Part shown: positions 4,669-6,968 of the stretch, piece by piece
How the letters are laid out: every line of letters starts with the position of its first letter
Position numbering within the stretch: the stretch's first letter is position 1
Assembly (NCBI GenBank): GCA_018241985.1
Contig: JAFECV010000113.1
Location: 1 to 6,968 of the forward strand
DNA from: Pseudomonadota bacterium
GTDB lineage: Bacteria; Pseudomonadota; Gammaproteobacteria; Burkholderiales; Burkholderiaceae_C
Reading direction: 5' to 3'
Length of the DNA stretch: 6,968 nucleotides
Made by a program: the position numbers and the translations under genes
Notes under the pieces: model-generated
Database searches by the model: none
What the model was told of the DNA's origin: nothing
The model's input: the letters and a program-made list of their open reading frames with translations, nothing else

Positions 4669-6968
4669 TCAGGCTTCGATTTCCGCGCTTGAATAGTGGC
4701 GCACCAGGCTCAGCAGCTCTTCTTCGGAATACGGCTTGCCGAGGTAGTGATTCACGCCGAGTTCGCGCGCCAGCTCCTTGTGCTTTTCGGCGATGCGCGA
4801 AGTGATCATGATGACCGGCAGATCGGCGATCTGCCGGTCGGCCCGGATGTTGCGGACCAGGTCGAACCCGTCCATGCGCGGCATCTCGATATCGGCCAGC
4901 ACCACGGCCGGGCGCTCCTCGGCGAGCCGCTGCAGCGCCTGCAGGCCGTCGACCGCGAGCGCGACCCGATAGCCTTCGCGCTGCAGCAGCCGCTGCGTGA
5001 CGCGGCGCACGGTGACCGAGTCGTCCACGACCAGCACCAGCGGGGCCTCCGCGGGCGCCGCGGCCGCCGGTTCGGCGTTCGCGGGCGGTGGCCTGCGCTG
5101 CGCGCCCAGGCGCCGCGCCTGTTCGCCGTAGACCGCGGCCAGCGCGACCGGGTTGTAGATCAGCACCGCCGCGCCGGAGGCCAGCACGGTCATCCCGGCC
5201 AGGCCCGGCAGGCGCGACAGCTGCGGCCCGAGGTTCTTCACCACCACTTCCTGGTTGCCCAGCACCTCGTCCACCTGCAGGGCCACGCGCTGGCCGGCGC
5301 TTTGCAGCACCACCACCGAGCCGGTCTTGCCCGAGGCCGCGCTGCTGCCGCCCGAACCCTGCAGCAGCGCACCGGCCCAGAACAGCGGCACCGGCTCGCC
5401 GCCATGGTCGATGCTGCCGCGGTCGAGCGCCTGCTCCAGCTCGGCCGTCGGAACCCGCCGCACCGTCTCGACCACGCTCGACGGCACCCCGAACAACCGG
5501 TCGTCGGCGCGCAGCATCACGACCTGGGTGACCGCGGTCGTCAGCGGCAGCACCAGCTGGAAGCAGGTGCCCTGGCCCGGCTGGGTCGAGGTCTCGATGC
5601 GCCCGCCGACCGCCGTGACCTCGGCACGGACCACGTCCATGCCGATGCCGCGTCCGGCCAGCTCGCTGACCTGCGCCGCGGTGGAAAAGCCGGGCGTGAA
5701 CACGAGGTCGATCGCCTGCGCGTCCGACAGCGGCTGTTCGGCCGAGGCAAGCCCCAGCGTACGCGCCTTGGCGCGAATGCGGTCCAGGTCGAGGCCGGCG
5801 CCGTCGTCGCGGAATTCGACCGACACGTCGTTGCCGGCATGGTGCAGCGCGATGGTGATCGTGCCGGTCGGGCTCTTGCCCTGGCCGCTGCGCACCACGG
5901 CGTCTTCGATGCCGTGCACCACCGCGTTGCGCAGCAGGTGCTCGAAGGCCGGCAGCATGCGGTCCAGCACGCCGCGGTCCATTTCGATCACGCCGCCGAC
6001 GATGTCGAGCTTCACCTGGCGGCTGGTTTCCTTCGCGGCCTGGCGCAGCACGCGGTACAGGCGGTCCGACACGCTCTCGAATTCGACCATCCGGGTGCGC
6101 AGCAGGTCGCGCTGCATCTCGCGCGTCTGGTGCGCCTGGGCGTTCAGGTTGTCTTCCGCGGCCTCGACCGCGCGCTGCAGGCTGCGCTGCACGGTCGCCA
6201 CGTCGTTCACCGACTCGGCCATCATCCGCGTGAGCTCCTGCACGCGGGTGAAGCGGTCGAACTCGAGCGGATCGAACTGCTGCTGCGCCTCCTTGGCCTG
6301 CGCCAGGCGCGACTGCATCTGGCTGTCGGCCTGCAGTTCGAGGTCACGCAGCTGGCGGCGCAGCCGCTCCAGGTTGCCGGTGAGCTCGGCCAATGCGCCG
6401 CGCAGCTGTCCCACGTCGGACTCCAGCCGCGAGCGCACGATCATCACCTCGCCGGCCTGGTTCAGCAGCCGGTCCAGCAGTTGCGAGCGCACCCGCACCA
6501 CCGGGTTGTTCGACGGACGCTGCGGCGCCGGCACGGTCACCGCCGCGGGAGCGATCGCGCTCGCGCGCGCGCCGGCGGCTTCAGCCGACAGGGCCGCGGG
6601 CTGGGGCGCGGCTGCGGCCCCTTGCGACGCCGCGGCCGATTCGCTCGCGACATGACGCTGGCGCAACTGGTCGAAGTCCGCCTGCATCGCGTCGAAACGC
6701 ACCAGCAGCGGCTCCAGTTGCGCGGCCGGAAGATCGCTGGCCGGCGTGATCTGCTCGACCTCTGACTCCATCCGGTGCGCCATCTCGCCCAGCCGCATCG
6801 CACCGGCGAGCCGCGCGCTGCCCTTGAGCGTGTGCAGCGCACGCAGCATCTCGACCCGCGCGCCGGCGTTCGCCGGTCGCGCCGACCACTGGCGCAGCGC
6901 GCCACCGAGTTGCGGCAGCAGTTCGTTCGCCTCGTCTTCGAAAGTCGGGAACAGATACGGATCGACGG
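4669..6968 (-). CDS. chpA: PilL/ChpA-type chemosensory hybrid histidine kinase (N-terminus beyond the right edge)
   Basis: The C-terminal 765 residues of a CheA-like kinase of the type IV pilus (Pil-Chp) chemosensory pathway, which controls twitching motility and in some species cAMP. Visible residues are numbered from the edge. An Hpt domain spans about 4-100, with phosphoacceptor His45 in LHTLKGSARLAG. An Ala/Pro-rich linker spans about 105-155. The helical dimerisation region is about 156-325. The kinase N-box HLLRNAVVHGIE lies at 343-354, with DDGAGLD at 387-393 and GRGIGMDVV at 438-446. A CheW-like domain spans about 477-615, with a Gly/Ser-rich loop near 537-550. A receiver domain spans about 643-760, with the Asp pair at 648-649, phosphoacceptor Asp692 in LADIEMPRMDG, and Lys744 in GKPY. 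Catalytic boxes and both phosphorylation sites are intact. The frame stays open to the edge, so the Met at 6849 is internal to the Hpt domain, not a start. Family members are often 1,500-2,500 residues with several more Hpt domains. Upstream pilG/H/I/J genes are expected but not in view. It ends 164 bases before yqgE. Confidence 0.93.
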   Translation of the reverse strand, partial: VDPYLFPTFEDEANELLPQLGGALRQWSARPANAGARVEMLRALHTLKGSARLAGAMRLGEMAHRMESEVEQITPASDLPAAQLEPLLVRFDAMQADFDQLRQRHVASESAAASQGAAAAPQPAALSAEAAGARASAIAPAAVTVPAPQRPSNNPVVRVRSQLLDRLLNQAGEVMIVRSRLESDVGQLRGALAELTGNLERLRRQLRDLELQADSQMQSRLAQAKEAQQQFDPLEFDRFTRVQELTRMMAESVNDVATVQRSLQRAVEAAEDNLNAQAHQTREMQRDLLRTRMVEFESVSDRLYRVLRQAAKETSRQVKLDIVGGVIEMDRGVLDRMLPAFEHLLRNAVVHGIEDAVVRSGQGKSPTGTITIALHHAGNDVSVEFRDDGAGLDLDRIRAKARTLGLASAEQPLSDAQAIDLVFTPGFSTAAQVSELAGRGIGMDVVRAEVTAVGGRIETSTQPGQGTCFQLVLPLTTAVTQVVMLRADDRLFGVPSSVVETVRRVPTAELEQALDRGSIDHGGEPVPLFWAGALLQGSGGSSAASGKTGSVVVLQSAGQRVALQVDEVLGNQEVVVKNLGPQLSRLPGLAGMTVLASGAAVLIYNPVALAAVYGEQARRLGAQRRPPPANAEPAAAAPAEAPLVLVVDDSVTVRRVTQRLLQREGYRVALAVDGLQALQRLAEERPAVVLADIEMPRMDGFDLVRNIRADRQIADLPVIMITSRIAEKHKELARELGVNHYLGKPYSEEELLSLVRHYSSAEIEA
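4813..4839 (-). repeat. Perfect 12-base inverted repeat inside the receiver-domain coding region
   Basis: GACCGGCAGATC (4813-4824) and GATCTGCCGGTC (4828-4839) are exact reverse complements around a 3-base loop, forming a 12-base-pair stem in the message. The segment encodes DRQIADLPV, part of the receiver domain before the IMITSR strand, about 140 bases before the stop codon. No T-run follows. It could be a chance product of GC-rich codons, an mRNA structure affecting the end of the transcript, or a protein-binding palindrome. Confidence 0.8.

Noticed and set aside
4696..6765. 689-codon plus-strand open frame opposite the kinase gene
   Set aside because: The translation is rich in His, Arg, Gln and Ala without any motif, typical of an antisense shadow of a GC-rich gene; the minus strand carries intact kinase and receiver motifs.
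6849..6849. ATG at 6849 as the start of the kinase gene
   Set aside because: The frame continues upstream to the window edge and encodes the first helix of the Hpt domain (PYLFPTFEDEANELLPQL), so the gene is cut by the window and this Met is internal.
1..6968. CRISPR arrays, tRNA or rRNA genes, insertion sequences, prophage or defence genes
   Set aside because: No direct-repeat array, RNA gene pattern, transposase motif or foreign-looking gene was found. The window is almost wholly occupied by housekeeping and chemosensory genes.

Overview
The window is a high-GC, densely packed bacterial chromosome segment in which every recognisable gene lies on the minus strand. The PyrB and pseudo-dihydroorotase sequences, the gene order yqgE-ruvX-pyrR-pyrB-pyrC', and a PilL/ChpA-type type IV pilus chemosensory kinase next door all point to a betaproteobacterium of the order Burkholderiales, most likely Comamonadaceae. 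That placement rests on recognising the protein families from memory; no search was run.

In the direction of transcription (right to left) the layout is as follows. (1) 6968-4669 is the C-terminal part of a large CheA-like hybrid kinase (Hpt, dimerisation, ATPase, CheW-like and receiver domains) whose N-terminus lies beyond the right edge. (2) 4668-4505 is a 164-base spacer with a short AT-rich palindrome, a GC-rich hairpin without a T-tract, and a possible -10 element directly before yqgE. (3) 4504-687 is a tightly fused operon: yqgE, ruvX, pyrR, pyrB and a dihydroorotase-like pyrC'. Three of the four junctions are 4-base ATGA overlaps. The pyrR/pyrB junction is either a TTGA overlap or a 2-base gap. 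(4) 29 bases later comes an alpha/beta hydrolase of the kynurenine-formamidase-like group (657-1), cut off by the left edge.

The centre of the operon concerns de novo pyrimidine synthesis. PyrB is a complete aspartate carbamoyltransferase catalytic chain. The PyrC' beside it has lost nearly all the zinc-binding and catalytic residues of dihydroorotase, so it should be the non-catalytic partner that holds PyrB in a holoenzyme, as described for Pseudomonas. A functional dihydroorotase must then be encoded elsewhere. PyrR keeps its PRPP-binding site but seems to lack several residues tied to RNA binding in Bacillus, and no leader precedes it, so classical attenuation is unlikely here. YqgE and RuvX (YqgF) are a common proteobacterial pair and probably share only transcription with the pyr genes.

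I see no new multi-gene system. The points most worth checking are the dead dihydroorotase, the atypical PyrR, a rare-codon AT-rich palindrome inside pyrC' that resembles the one in the yqgE upstream spacer, and a perfect 12-base-arm inverted repeat inside the receiver domain of the kinase gene.
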